The translations under genes were made by a program, and so were the position numbers. A stretch of DNA of 64,000 nucleotides from Puffinus mauretanicus (Eukaryota > Chordata > Aves > Procellariiformes > Procellariidae), in assembly GCA_023333565.1 (NCBI GenBank), contig JAJKFH010002581.1:682001-746000 (forward strand), given 5' to 3'. Of this stretch, positions 13,701 to 23,804 are shown piece after piece. Each line of letters starts with the position of its first letter. Position 1 is the first letter of the stretch. Under the pieces are notes generated by a model. It made no database searches. It was not told where the DNA came from and saw only the letters and a list, made by a program, of their open reading frames with translations.

Positions 13701-16700
13701 TTGTCCCTCTATGAGCTTTCTTCAGTGCAATTAGCTTCCAGACATCTGAGTGAATACCACGAACAATACAACACCACTTCAACTTATTTGAGAGAGGTCT
13801 AATAACTACCATCAAGGTACAATATTAACTAGTAGTTTCAAAAACACTAGTTAAGAAGTACTTTCAGATGATGAGTAGGCATGCTCAGGAGTCTTCCCTA
13901 TTATTTCTGGTTCTACAGTTACTTTTTCCTTTTTTCTTCAAAGTGTTTTACGATTCTCCAAGTTGCTGCACAAATAAGAGGAATAACAAATTACACAGAA
14001 AATCTAATAAAAACTGTAAAACACAGTGACACAAACTGCACCAAACCAAACTGAAAAAAACTACTTCCTCACATTTTGGAGGCTGCTTAAAGGCAGAGCA
14101 ATCTTCAGGAGAAGGATGCTTTCCAAACACTTTCCAAACACTTCACCCCCTTCACACATCTACGCTGATTATTAAGCATAATGTATCAAATACTTTGTTA
14201 TAAAAATTCAAAACTGTCATGTATCCTGAACACACAGGGATTGCACTGATAAATCCCTTGTGTTTTAAAATGTGATTATTCCTTAGATGCAGAACACGGA
14301 TCCATTACTGAAAGCAATACAATTGATCATGTTCTATGTACACTAGAAATGAAAGCATACAATGCAGAATTATGGTCCTAAATCAGATTTTGAGAAGCAA
14401 TTATCATTCAGAATGCAGACAGAAAAAAAACTAACTTGGGCTACTGACCACTGTCTGCAGCACAGACTCCAAAAAGCCTATAAAGTGTGAGAGGGGAAAG
14501 AAACATCATAGAGAGATGACATGTTCCAAGATCCTAACTCCTATGAGCATGTGTATGAGAATTTATTAAGCTATCTAGATGCTGATCTATATTGACAGAA
14601 CAGTAATAAGCAGCAATGCTACTGATAAAATTGAACTGGCGTTTCCAGCACATATGTGTGTGCTTCATCCCTATTTATGAATCATTCTGATTTCACTGCA
14701 TTACAAGTTCTGATACACAGCTACCGCACTTCTAGTAAAATTATATTTATGAAGTGGAAATTTATGACTTGCAGCTCAGATCAAGGAGCCGCTTGATTTT
14801 TCAGAGTACGTCACTACTTAATAGCACTTCTGCAGCTTTCTCCATGTATTAATTACCACACGTTATGAAGCTTCTTGTATCAAATAGAAGTTGTAAGAGC
14901 TGCTGCTGTGGTAAGAAGGCGGGGAAAAAAAAAAGAAATTAAAAAAATTTAGGAAGCATTATGAAGACTGAAGGGGCATCATATTTAACATCAATAACTC
15001 AACAAAACAGGTGACATTAAAGAAAAAACAGATGAGCTCTCTCACTCTAAGCGAAGTGTGATAATTACATGCTAAATGTTTTCCAAGGGCCTACCAACAT
15101 TTAAAAAAAAAAAAAAGAAAAAGAAAAACCACTGGGGTCCTTTCAAGTACAAAGTCCTAGATCTCACCCTAAATCAAAACAGCACAATGAAGCAGCGGAA
15201 GAACTCCTACTACAGCACCACCTCTCAGTTTGTCACTCTAAAGGAAGATGATGTATGCCAAATTTGAATGTATTACTGTGGAGAAAGCCAATCAATCCCT
15301 TAGGAATGGGTAGGCCTCTTAGGAAGCAGGATCCTGTAAAATGTATTATCAGGTTAAGGGAAAAAAATACACTTCACACCTATTTTATCATTAGAAGTTT
15401 CTTTTCCCTGTTTAAGGGCATGGATGATAAAGTTCGGCAGAAATTTTTTCTTTACAATGACCTATTTTTCTCACCATAAGCCCTCAAACCTCAGCTGTGT
15501 TTTAATAGAGGCACCTCAGCAAAGACTGGTCTAGGAAAAGTGACCTAACTACAAACAATAATGAAGTGAGCTGGACCCTGACCTACTCTGAAACCTGGTA
15601 ATTTCAAAACCAGAAGAATATAACCAAGAGCCTATACTTTTTAAGATTTATAAATATTTAAATACTATTTATAAAAATTAAATAACGTTTATCTATAGGG
15701 TAAAAAATATGTAGGTTTCTATCCAGTGATGATTAAAGATCTCGATTTATTCACACATAAATTTATAAGAAATTAAAGATGAATAGTCACACGTTTCTTA
15801 AGAATTTCTATATAAAAGAGCACAAGTAAAATTTACGAGCTATAACACATACCATTAGCAATTGCTACAGAAGAAATATTTGACAGCCAGACAGAGTGCT
15901 GTCAAACACACATCAAGCAGCGAAGAAAATTCAGTTCACGGCTTTATCTTCCCCCAAGCATTCTAGTTTCTCCCCAGCCTGCAATTTCTCTCCCCCAATC
16001 CAACATAAAGTTAGCTACGAGGTTTCCAAGCAGACTGCGCTTTTGTGCTAGCTGTCATTCCCACCCCAGCCAAGCCGCACACAATCAGAAATCTGGAGAT
16101 CAGGCCTCCTTTCTTATTTAAAAAAATGTATGTATGAAGGGGAGCGCAGAGCACACTGGCGGTACGTGCGCGTGTAATATCCCTGGCGTACGTCTTCCCT
16201 ATCCTCGCTCCCGTCATTCTCTCACACACACCGCGATCCCCATCTGCATTGTCTGCCTCGCTCCATCTCTGATTAATATGGACACATTCTCGCTCCTCCT
16301 CGTCCTCGGCCAGGCATCCTCGGGAACCCACGTCCTCGGGCAGACGCCGGGACTCCCCCGGCAGGCTGGAGTCCCCGCCGGGGCCGCGGCGAAGGTCACG
16401 GCCCCCCACCCCCGCCCCCTCGGGGGGCAAAGTTTACGGCGGCGGCCGCCCGAAGCGCCCGGGTGCGTGCGGCGCGGCCCGCACCGCTGCTCGCCGCCGG
16501 CCCCTGCCCGAGGAAAGCGCCGGGGCCCTGCGGCTCGGCGCTGCGGCTGCGGGACGGCGGCACGGCGCGGCGCTGGGGGGGGGGGGGGTGTCGGGACGTC
16601 CCCCGCGGCCGGCGCTGCCCGCTTCCCCGGGGTGCCCCGCCGCGCCGCGCTCCGGCCGGCCGCCACCGGCCCCTCCCCTCACCCACAGGGGGCCGAGCCC

Positions 16701-16751
16701 CGCCAGGCCGGCCCCTCCCCTCCGCCCCCCGCCGCACGGCCTGCCCCTCAC

Positions 16752-16813
16752 CGGTCATTGAGCTGGTCCTCGGTGCCCGGCAGCGGGTGCACCACGAAGT
16801 GGATCGAGGTCAT
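16752..16813 (-). CDS. UBR5: UBR5 first coding exon (N-terminus of E3 ubiquitin ligase)
   Basis: Read on the minus strand, an ATG at 16813-16811 opens 20 codons beginning [15 protein letters not shown] and ending QLND, plus two bases of an arginine codon. It then stops at a consensus donor, CCG|GTGAGG, with the GT at 16751-16750. This is the start of vertebrate UBR5 (EDD), whose next residues are RLRE, consistent with the split Arg codon. UBR5 is a giant nuclear and cytosolic HECT-type E3 ligase with UBA, UBR-box, MLLE and HECT domains; all of those lie in later exons outside this window. The start context has A at -3. The 5' leader upstream contains no other ATG until 17069. Identification rests on the 20 residues, the splice site, the CpG island and synteny with ODF1. 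Confidence 0.93.
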
Positions 16814-17051
16814 GTTCCGCGCCGCCGCCGCTGCCGCTGCCCCCCCCCGGCGGAGGGAGGCGGGCGGGCGGGGGCCGGGCACACAATGGGGGCGGGGGGG
16901 CGGCGGGGGAGGGGGCGCTCAGCCTCCGTCCCTCCCCCGGGGCCGCTCGTGGCCGCCGGCGGAGTCCTCGGCTCACCCGCCGCGGCGCCGAGCGCGAGGA
17001 AGACGGAGCCCGCCGCAACGGCGCCGGGAGGAGGCTCAGCCCGCACCGCAC

Positions 17052-17069
17052 TCACACACGCGCCGCCAT
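17052..17069 (-). other. Five-codon upstream ORF in the UBR5 leader
   Basis: On the minus strand an ATG at 17069-17067 opens the frame M-A-A-R-V and stops at TGA (17054-17052). The ATG is embedded in the AAGATGGCGGC element. If transcription begins upstream of 17069, this would be the only AUG before the UBR5 start, about 240 bases from it. Whether it is transcribed and translated depends on the true start site. Confidence 0.4.
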
Positions 17070-17072
17070 CTT
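17062..17072 (-). promoter_or_regulatory. YY1 / TISU-like element
   Basis: The minus strand reads AAGATGGCGGC, an exact YY1-type core-promoter motif. It matches the TISU consensus (SAASATGGCGGC) except for its first base, which is T. Such elements usually lie at or just downstream of transcription starts of TATA-less, CpG-island genes. Here it points in the direction of UBR5 and lies about 250 bp from its start codon. Confidence 0.7.
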
Positions 17073-17211
17073 AACTTCCAGCGGGCCCTTCTCCCTCCCT
17101 CCGTGCGCCGCGCCGGGGAGGGCGGGGCGGCGGCGCGCGGCCGCGGTGTAAGCCTCGCGCTGACTGGCGCGCGTGCCGCCGCGCGGCGCCCCTTCACTAA
17201 GGGCGCCGCCG

Positions 17212-17311
17212 ATTGGTCGGGGAAGCCTCGCGGAGCGCGGTGACGTCATGCGCGAGGGACGTAAAAGACCACGTGCCCCCAAGAACGGCTCCCTGGCGGC
17301 CGGGGGCGGGG
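17212..17311 (-). promoter_or_regulatory. UBR5 proximal promoter: CCAAT, CRE, E-box, GC box
   Basis: Upstream of the YY1-type element lie, in order: ATTGG at 17212-17216 (a CCAAT box on the minus strand, NF-Y type); a perfect palindromic CRE, TGACGTCA, at 17241-17248; an E-box CACGTG at 17270-17275; and a GC box GGGGGCGGGG at 17302-17311. Their spacing, about 140-240 bp upstream of the presumed start, is typical of CpG-island promoters. The palindromic sites would serve transcription in either direction. Binding is inferred from motif identity only. Confidence 0.65.
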
Positions 17312-17594
17312 TGGTGTGCGCGCGGAAAGCCCTGAGGCGCCGGACGGGGCCCCTCCCCCCGCGGCCGGGCCTCGGCGGGAGCAGAGTGGGGCGGGCGGCG
17401 CCGCCGCTTCCCCTCGGCAGGGGGGTGGATGGGCTGGCTCTGTGGCGGCTTACCCGGCCGCCCCGCCAGCAGCGCTTTCCGGGCACAGGCCGCAGCGCCC
17501 CGGCCCGTTCCGCCGGCCTTCTCCGCTGTGGCCTTGTAGCGCGTTGAATGCCTTCCCGGGGCTTGCTGGGGCGGCGCGGGTCGAGCCGTTCCCC

Positions 17595-17600
17595 GTGAGT
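17595..17600 (+). other. Candidate splice donor of a divergent transcript
   Basis: GTGAGT follows a GC-rich stretch on the plus strand, 0.5 kb upstream of the presumed UBR5 start, and matches a strong donor. Together with the T/G-rich composition of the plus strand beyond it, this would fit the first exon of a non-coding transcript running away from UBR5. There is no coding evidence, and a six-base donor match occurs often by chance. Confidence 0.2.
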
Positions 17601-17850
17601 GGCTTGTGCCTCGGCTCGGTGACCCCCGCCGGGTCCCCTGTGGCCGGCGCGGGGGGGGGGTGCGACCGGCCCCTCGGCCGGGACCGGCGCGGGGCGCGGC
17701 CTGCCGGAATGATGGCGGGGGTGGAAGTGGGGGAGAGGGTGTGCGAGGCCGTGCCTGCCTCCGGGGCGTCCCGAGTGGCGGGTTGGAGTAGGGCTTGCCC
17801 CCCGCCCCGGTGCATGTGTGGCCGAAGGTGTGCTTCAGAGCCGCTGCCCT

Positions 17851-20532
17851 TCATCACCTGCTTTCCAAAGCCGGCTGCTTGCTTTGTAATTCCTAGTTAC
17901 GAGTAGCACGGTCAGCCTTCCGTCCAACAGCCAGAATTATCCACCTTTTTTCAGGGAGATTAGTGGTATATCAGCATAAAAAGTTGGGTCCCAGGCCGAT
18001 GAAGCACTCGATGCCACCCTGGCTACGCACCCTCCCTCTGGACAGGGCTTAAGCATACTGTTCCAAGAGAGCATACCTTGCAAATGGAGCTGTTTTTAAC
18101 AAATTAGCATCTCAATTTGCTGAAAGTTGAGTAACAAAGTCAATAAAACAGCCATTTGTTTCTATAGAAACTAACACCTTGGCTGGGATTGTACCAAGCT
18201 TTGATATTCCGGAATTTGCTGCTTTTGCAGCCTGCTCTCACTTATTATCAGGAAATCAGAAATTTAGAAAACTGGCTTGGAATTTTTTAGCATGTAAGGA
18301 ATGCTGGCAATCACATGATAATGGTAGAAAAAAAAAATAGTTCAGTGAGTTGTAATTAATTTCTGAGGCTGTGTAATCATAAACCCTAGAAATCTCAGTT
18401 TGTTTCTCCATTATCAAATCTAAGGAATTTTGTAACTTACCATCTTCCATTCCCCTTTCTTCCCTGGTTCTTTCTCCAGTACAGCCAAAAGGAGCTAATC
18501 AAGAATCAGCTGATGTAGCTGCTTGCAGCCCAAAGATTTGGGGAGTTTGTGAAGTTGTTTTTTCAATACAACTACTATTAACTTGAGGAAATGTGGTAAA
18601 GACAAGAAATATTCAGTTGATGTGTTCCAGGTTTCTTACTCTCAGATACTGTTTCCCCATATGTTCTGTTCTCAAGCAACAGTGATATTCAAATGGATTC
18701 AAGAATACAAATAAGTAATTTAGCTTATCCTGTAAGGAAAATGCTAACAGGTTTCTGGAAATACAAAGGCATGGAATAGGACTTGTTCTCTTTGGTAGTG
18801 AGACAGTGCAGTAGCTGTGCTTTTAAAAATTAGTAGATCCATGATTTACCTTTTTTTTTCCTGTTAGGACGGAGCTAAGAGGTTTTGGATTATTCGGTTC
18901 TGCATTTGATTGTACTAAAGTTTGTTAGTTTTGCTCTGCTTTTTCTTTTTTTTTTTAAAGTCAGTCTTTATGCTTTTCCTGAAAACATTTATGTTGTATA
19001 TTGCAGTGGGAGATTCTTCTAAGCTGTCTTGACCTCATCATTTTATCAGAATCACTTGCATGTTTTGATAATCACCTGAAAAACCTTGCATCTCAATTTG
19101 ATTATTTTTTCCCAGACAAAAATTTAATATTTGTCTTTGACAGTCATTCCTCTGTTCCATGGAACTGTAGGAAGGTGGGCCACATGAACTCCTGCAGTAG
19201 GTCTTGCTGCATCCTTGGGAATGCTTTCAAGAATTTTTGATAGGGTTTGGGAAGCTCCAGATACTTGTTTGCTCTCAGGATCAAGATCTAGTTCTCCATT
19301 TACATTTCCAAATAACATGACCTGTTCAGTGGAGTTCTCTTAGGGGCTAGGCATAAGGAAGAGATTTCCATTACTCTCTTCCACCCTTCACATGGAAGCT
19401 TTAAAAGTTAATGGGTTATGGAAACCTATTAGATAAAAGACAGGAAAAGAGCTGGAAAAGCCCAAAGGGGGCACACATGTTAGGGCTCAGCAGTCTGCTG
19501 CTGGCATTTCCAAGTAATCCTTTTCTGTAGCTTTATTTACATTGTGACTGAACCCCAGTTTTAGCCATTGCCTATGGCTGTGCCAATGCAAACACTCAGC
19601 ATAAGCAAAAATAAAAAAAAAAAAAAAAATTGATTCCAGTGGAACTTGCGCTTGGAGCCAGAATAAACTTCAGTAGTGCAAATGTCAGCTTTTGTTCACA
19701 CTAAGAGTTTATACTGCTGTCTAAAACGGCAACTAATCCTAAGTGTAGATGAGAGGATGCAAAACCAAGTGTTCAGCTGATGATGATGTTATTCTGACAG
19801 GAGTTTGTAACATGGTGGAAGTTCCAGCGTACTGTCAGCAGCACCCATACTTCTCTAAAAGGATGCAAGGCTGCATCTTACTGGTTGACTTTTGGAGTCC
19901 CAGTAAGTGGTGACGCATTGAATGCCTGTCTTGTCCACTGATGCATTTCTTAGATGATGACCACGCAGGTAACAAAGTTTGATGGTCCTTTAATTATCTG
20001 AAATGACTCCAAATAGAATTGCTTCCTGATAGTAGAACCGCTCATTCTTACAACTTCTGTTTTTTTAAGAACTTCAAAATAAAGACTTTTCCAAAGTCCT
20101 CTGGATTGCCTAAGTCTGTTGGATGACAACATCCAATACTGAAATGGTATTTAGAAATCCATATTTACCAAGTCATTAAAAAAATCAAGAACTGAACTAG
20201 ATTTTCTTTCTTTACAAAATGTATCTTTAAGACAGGACTTCTGTCTTGGCCTAAGAAGTTTAGTTCCCTGTGTTGCACAACTCCTCGGTGTATAGATGGT
20301 GCTATTTTCAGGCCTACTGATAAAGCAGCAGCTTCCTTATGAAGGTGCAGCTATAAATACACCAACACCCGACCAGCAGAACAAGTTCCTTGCTGGTATA
20401 CTTGTCTGTGCGAGATTTTTGCCAGCTTGGAAATACCGTATAAAATAACTCCTGTGGGATCATTGCTGTCATGTCTGAAATTGAATTTTGATGAGAGTCA
20501 GCATTTCCTGAAGTTTTCAGACTGGTAGAAGC
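17851..20532. other. Intergenic, no gene seen
   Basis: About 2.7 kb of ordinary non-coding sequence. The plus strand is T-rich in places (notably 18841-19000), the reverse of the bias left of the CpG island. There is an A tract near 19611-19629. No exon with conserved protein sequence, RNA gene or recognisable repeat was found. Confidence 0.6.
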
Positions 20533-20622
20533 ACTTGGGTTGGAAGGGACCTCTGTAGGTCATCTCATCCAGCCTGCTGCTCCACAAACGTCCAGTTCCA
20601 GTAGATCAGGAACTTTCCTATT
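20533..20622 (-). mobile_element. CR1 3'-end fragment
   Basis: The plus strand reads CTTGGGTTGGAAGGGACCTC followed by AGGTCATCTCATCCAGCC, the reverse complement of the conserved CR1 3' untranslated region. It is followed by a GATCAGGAAC segment that matches CR1 weakly. The terminal octamers are not preserved. Short, old, minus-strand copy; the right boundary is uncertain. Confidence 0.75.
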
Positions 20623-21884
20623 GGAAACAGCATCTGAATAATGTGCACTGGGACAGACTTATTCCTGACCGCTCGCTGAACTCACTCAGCAGCTGCGGGC
20701 CTGGTGGTTTGCACAGAGGTCTGTTAGTCCTGAAGGGAGGGAACCTGCTAGAGGTGGGAGGATTGGGGTAGGAGGACTGCAAGGGACTTCGCTTTGTAAA
20801 CAGTGCAGGCAGATGCTGGCAGGTGTACCACAGGCAGCGGTGCCTGCAGCTGATGGGGGTGTGCTGAAGTTAGGGAGGAGGCCCTGAGCAGAAGAAAGGC
20901 TTCAGGCAGCTAAGGAGAGCCCCGGTTCATGTTTTCCAGGCTGTTAACTCCAGATGTCAACAGAGATGACATCAGGCTGGCAGCATAAGATTGTATTTTG
21001 CTGTGGAAGAAATGAGGCCAGCATTCCTGGAAATGTCAACAAGAATGCTGTGCAGAAAACTGCAGCTTCTAGATTGTTCCCAAGGCTGAGCAGAAGTTCC
21101 TATGGTGAGCAACACAGTACATTGCAAAGAAGTTAATTTTGTTTCCAGCACCTTGTGCCACAAACTGAAGCAAAGCACGGCCCTCGCTGCCTCTTGCTCT
21201 CCCTATGTCTTGGTATAGCGTACGAGTAGTTTGTTTGGGGCTGGGAACATTAGGCTTTTAAACCACATCCACGTGGTTTGCAACACAAGTACCTGCATAG
21301 TTTGCAAGTTAACACCAGAAATCAGACAATTCAGCTGAGGAGGACTGCACTGCCAGCCATTTGTTTTCTGCTGTCCTGGGCTACGTTTTGTTGTGCTTAT
21401 GTCCCAGGTTGTCATAGCCTGATGTTTTTTTATACATTGCTTATTTATGACAGCTGAAACTTCATCTTGATGCTAGGTATTAAGTGTTTATAATCTCTTA
21501 TTTTCTACCTTGTACCTGGCTGTCAAGAGGTCACTGTAACAGAAAAATCATTTGTCTTGTGCAAAAAATGATGCTGGTCTTTAATTTGTTTAAGGCCACA
21601 AAAGAGCAGGTAGCTTAGTAAGGTTCAGAGCTGATGAAAACTTGTTTCCCATGGATTTTTTCTTACAGTGGGTTCTCCGGTGTCTAACAGTGCACACACC
21701 GTTTCTCTCTGCCCTGTGGATTCTCCAGCGACTAAAAAAGGTTGAGCTCTGCTGCGGTCTTTCCCTTAGCTGCATACTAATCAATTCTCCTGCCCCCCCT
21801 GTGATGCTTGGGTCAATTAAACTAACAGAGACCTCTGAGACCAGAACCTCATGTCAAAATTTGGCCAAAAGAGACTCAGATGTT
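20623..21884. other. Intergenic, no gene seen
   Basis: About 1.3 kb with no recognisable exon, RNA gene or repeat. An open frame continuous with the CR1 reverse-transcriptase frame begins near 21642, but that upstream part does not resemble CR1 protein and is a chance extension. Confidence 0.6.
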
Positions 21885-23720
21885 CAGAACTCAACTCAAG
21901 AAGAGTACAGGGATCTCGTTAGGTCGTGCAGAGAGGAAATTAGAAAGGCAAAAGCCCGGCTAGAACTCAACCTGGCCACTGTCGTGAGAGACAACAAAAA
22001 ATGCTTTTACAAGTATATTAATGACAAAAGGAGAGCCAAGAAGAATCTCCATCCTCTATTGGATGCGGGGGGGAACATTGCCACCAGGGATGAGGATAAG
22101 GCTGAGGTACTCAACGCCTTCTTTGCCTCAGTCTTTAGTAGTCAGAGCGGTTATCCTCAGGGTACTCAGCCCCCTGAGCTGGATGACAAGGACGACGAGC
22201 AGGATAGACCCCCCATAATCCATGAGGAAGAAGTTAATGACCTGCTACACCACCTGGACGCTCACAAGTCTATGGGGCCGGATGGGATCCACCCGAGGGT
22301 ACTGAGGGAGCTGGCGGAGGAGCTTGCCGAGCCGCTCTCCATCATTTACCAGCAGTCCTGGTTAACTGGGGAGGTCCCGGACGACTGGAGGCTTGCCAAT
22401 GTGACGCCCATCTACAAGAAGGGCCAGAAGGAGGATCCAGGGAACTACAGGCCGGTCAGCCTGACCTCGGTGCCGGGGAAGATCATGGAGCGGTTTGTTT
22501 TGAGGGCGCTCACGAGCCATGTCCGGGACAACCAGGGGATCAGGCCCAGCCAGCACGGGTTCATGGAAGGCAGGTCCTGCTTGACCAATCTGATCTCCTT
22601 CTATGACCAGGTGACCCGCCTCGTGGATGAGGGAAAGGCTGTGGATGTGGTCTACCTGGACTTCAGTAAAGCCTTTGACACTGTCTCCCACAGCATTCTC
22701 CTAGAGAAGCTGGAGGCTCACGGCCTAGACAGGTGCACTCTTCGCTGGGTAAAAAACTGGCTGGACGGCCGAGCCCAGAGAGTTGTGGTCAACGGAGTTA
22801 AATCCAGTTGGCGGCCGGTCACGAGCGGTGTTCCCCAGGGCTCAGTACTGGGGCTGGTCCTGTTCAATATCTTTATCAACGATCTGGACGAGGGGATCGA
22901 GTGCTCCCTCAGTAAGTTTGCAGATGACACCAAGCTGGGCAGGAGTGTTGATCTGCTGGAGGGTAGGAAGGCTCTGCAGAGGGACCTGGACAGGCTGGAT
23001 CCATGGGCCGAGGCCAACTGTATGAGGTTCACCAAGGCCAAGTGCCGGGTCCTGCACTTCGGCCACAACAACCCCAGGCAACGCCACAGGCTTGGGGAAG
23101 AGTGGCTGGAAAGCTGCCCAGAGGAAAAGGACCTGGGGGTGCTGGTTGACAGCCGGCTGAACATGAGCCAGCAGTGTGCCCAGGTGGCCAAGAAGGCCAA
23201 TGGCATCCTGGCCTGTATCAGAAATAGTGTGGCCAGCAGGACCAGGGAGGTGATCGTGCCCCTGTACTCGGCACTGGTGAGGCCGCACCTCGAATCCTGT
23301 GTTCAGTTTTGGGCCCCTCACTACAAGAAGGACATGGAGGTGCTGGAGCGTGTCCAGAGAAGGGCAACGAAGCTGGTGAAGGGCCTGGAGCACAAGTCTC
23401 ATGAGGAGCGGCTGAGGGAACTGGGGTTGTTTAGTCTGGAGAAGAGGAGGCTGAGGGGAGACCTCATCGCGCTCTACAACTACCTGAAAGGAGGTTGTAG
23501 CGAGGTGGGTGTTGGTCTCTTCTGCCAAGTAACTAGCGATAGGACGAGAGGAAATGGCCTCAAGTTGCGCCAAGGGAGGTTTAGATTGGACATTGGGAGA
23601 AATTTCTTTACTGAAAGAGTGGTCAGGCCTTGGAACAGGCTGCCCAGGGCAGTGGTTGAGTCACCATCCCTGGAAGTATTTAAAAGACGTGTAGATGAGG
23701 CCCTTAGGGACATGGTGTAG
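21885..23720 (+). pseudogene. CR1 ORF2 C-terminal part: reverse transcriptase, 5'-truncated
   Basis: About 610 codons in one frame ending at TAG 23718-23720. Visible reverse-transcriptase motifs: [14 protein letters not shown] near 22272-22313; YLDFSKAFD at 22653-22679 (first catalytic Asp); [10 protein letters not shown] at 22824-22853; and the catalytic FADD at 22917-22928. The CR1 C-terminal region with [18 protein letters not shown] and [10 protein letters not shown] follows. Full CR1 ORF2 proteins are roughly 950-1000 residues with an N-terminal endonuclease, which is absent, so this cannot be an autonomous element. There is no native start codon. One visible oddity is Leu for the usual Pro just after the VPQGSVLG motif. 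Confidence 0.9.
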
Positions 23721-23804
23721 TGGGCATGGTGTGTTGGATTGACAGTTGGACACGATGATCTTAGAGGTCTTTTCCAACCTTACTGATTCTATGATTCTAT
23801 GATT
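21885..23804 (+). mobile_element. CR1 LINE (CR1-J/K-like), 5'-truncated, young-looking
   Basis: A 1.9-kb CR1 copy reaching the very 3' end: the untranslated tail after 23720 ends TTTTCCAACCTTACTGATTC followed by two and a half ATTCTATG octamers (about 23785-23804). The 5' end is cut within ORF2, so the endonuclease half is missing. The reverse-transcriptase frame is open throughout, without frameshift or stop, unlike the other CR1 copies here. That suggests a more recent insertion. It lies between UBR5 and ODF1 in plus orientation. The 5' boundary (21870-21893) is approximate; no target-site duplication was identified. Confidence 0.95.

Larger units (their letters stand above)
5036..16279 (-). 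other. UBR5 intron 1, proximal part: AT-rich, no exon seen
   Basis: About 11 kb of AT-rich sequence between the CR1 fragment and the CpG island. It holds a MIR-like remnant and low-complexity A tracts (about 5491-5525, 7763-7786, 14923-14949, 15102-15126) but no recognisable coding exon on either strand. The plus strand carries clearly more A than T in much of this stretch, as expected for the non-transcribed partner of a minus-strand intron. Assignment as intron is inference from the exon 1 donor at 16751-16750. Confidence 0.6.
16814..17075 (-). other. UBR5: UBR5 5' leader (inferred)
   Basis: The 250 bp upstream of the UBR5 start are GC-rich and, on the minus strand, free of ATG until the one inside the YY1-type element at 17069-17067. 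Absence of upstream ATGs over this length fits a real 5' UTR. The transcription start is inferred to be at or just upstream of the 17062-17072 element; no direct start-site evidence exists in the sequence. Confidence 0.55.
16280..17850. promoter_or_regulatory. CpG island covering the UBR5 5' end
   Basis: Composition changes abruptly from AT-rich intron to extreme GC with dense CpG from about 16280, and returns to ordinary composition after about 17850. The island contains UBR5 exon 1 and extends well upstream of it. It includes a 14-base G run at 16575-16588 and many GC-rich clusters. Such islands mark broadly expressed, often bidirectional vertebrate promoters. No TATA box is apparent near the expected start. 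Boundaries are by eye. Confidence 0.9.

Noticed and set aside
16755..17055. Minus-strand upstream frames that overlap the UBR5 start codon, one ending as ATGA
   Set aside because: They begin with GTG, not ATG, and no in-frame ATG lies in the leader, so termination-reinitiation at UBR5 is not supported.
16134..17243. Long plus-strand open frame (369 codons) across the CpG island
   Set aside because: It is a by-product of GC-rich sequence poor in stop codons; the translation is low-complexity Arg/Pro/Ala/Gly and it runs antisense over the UBR5 exon and promoter.
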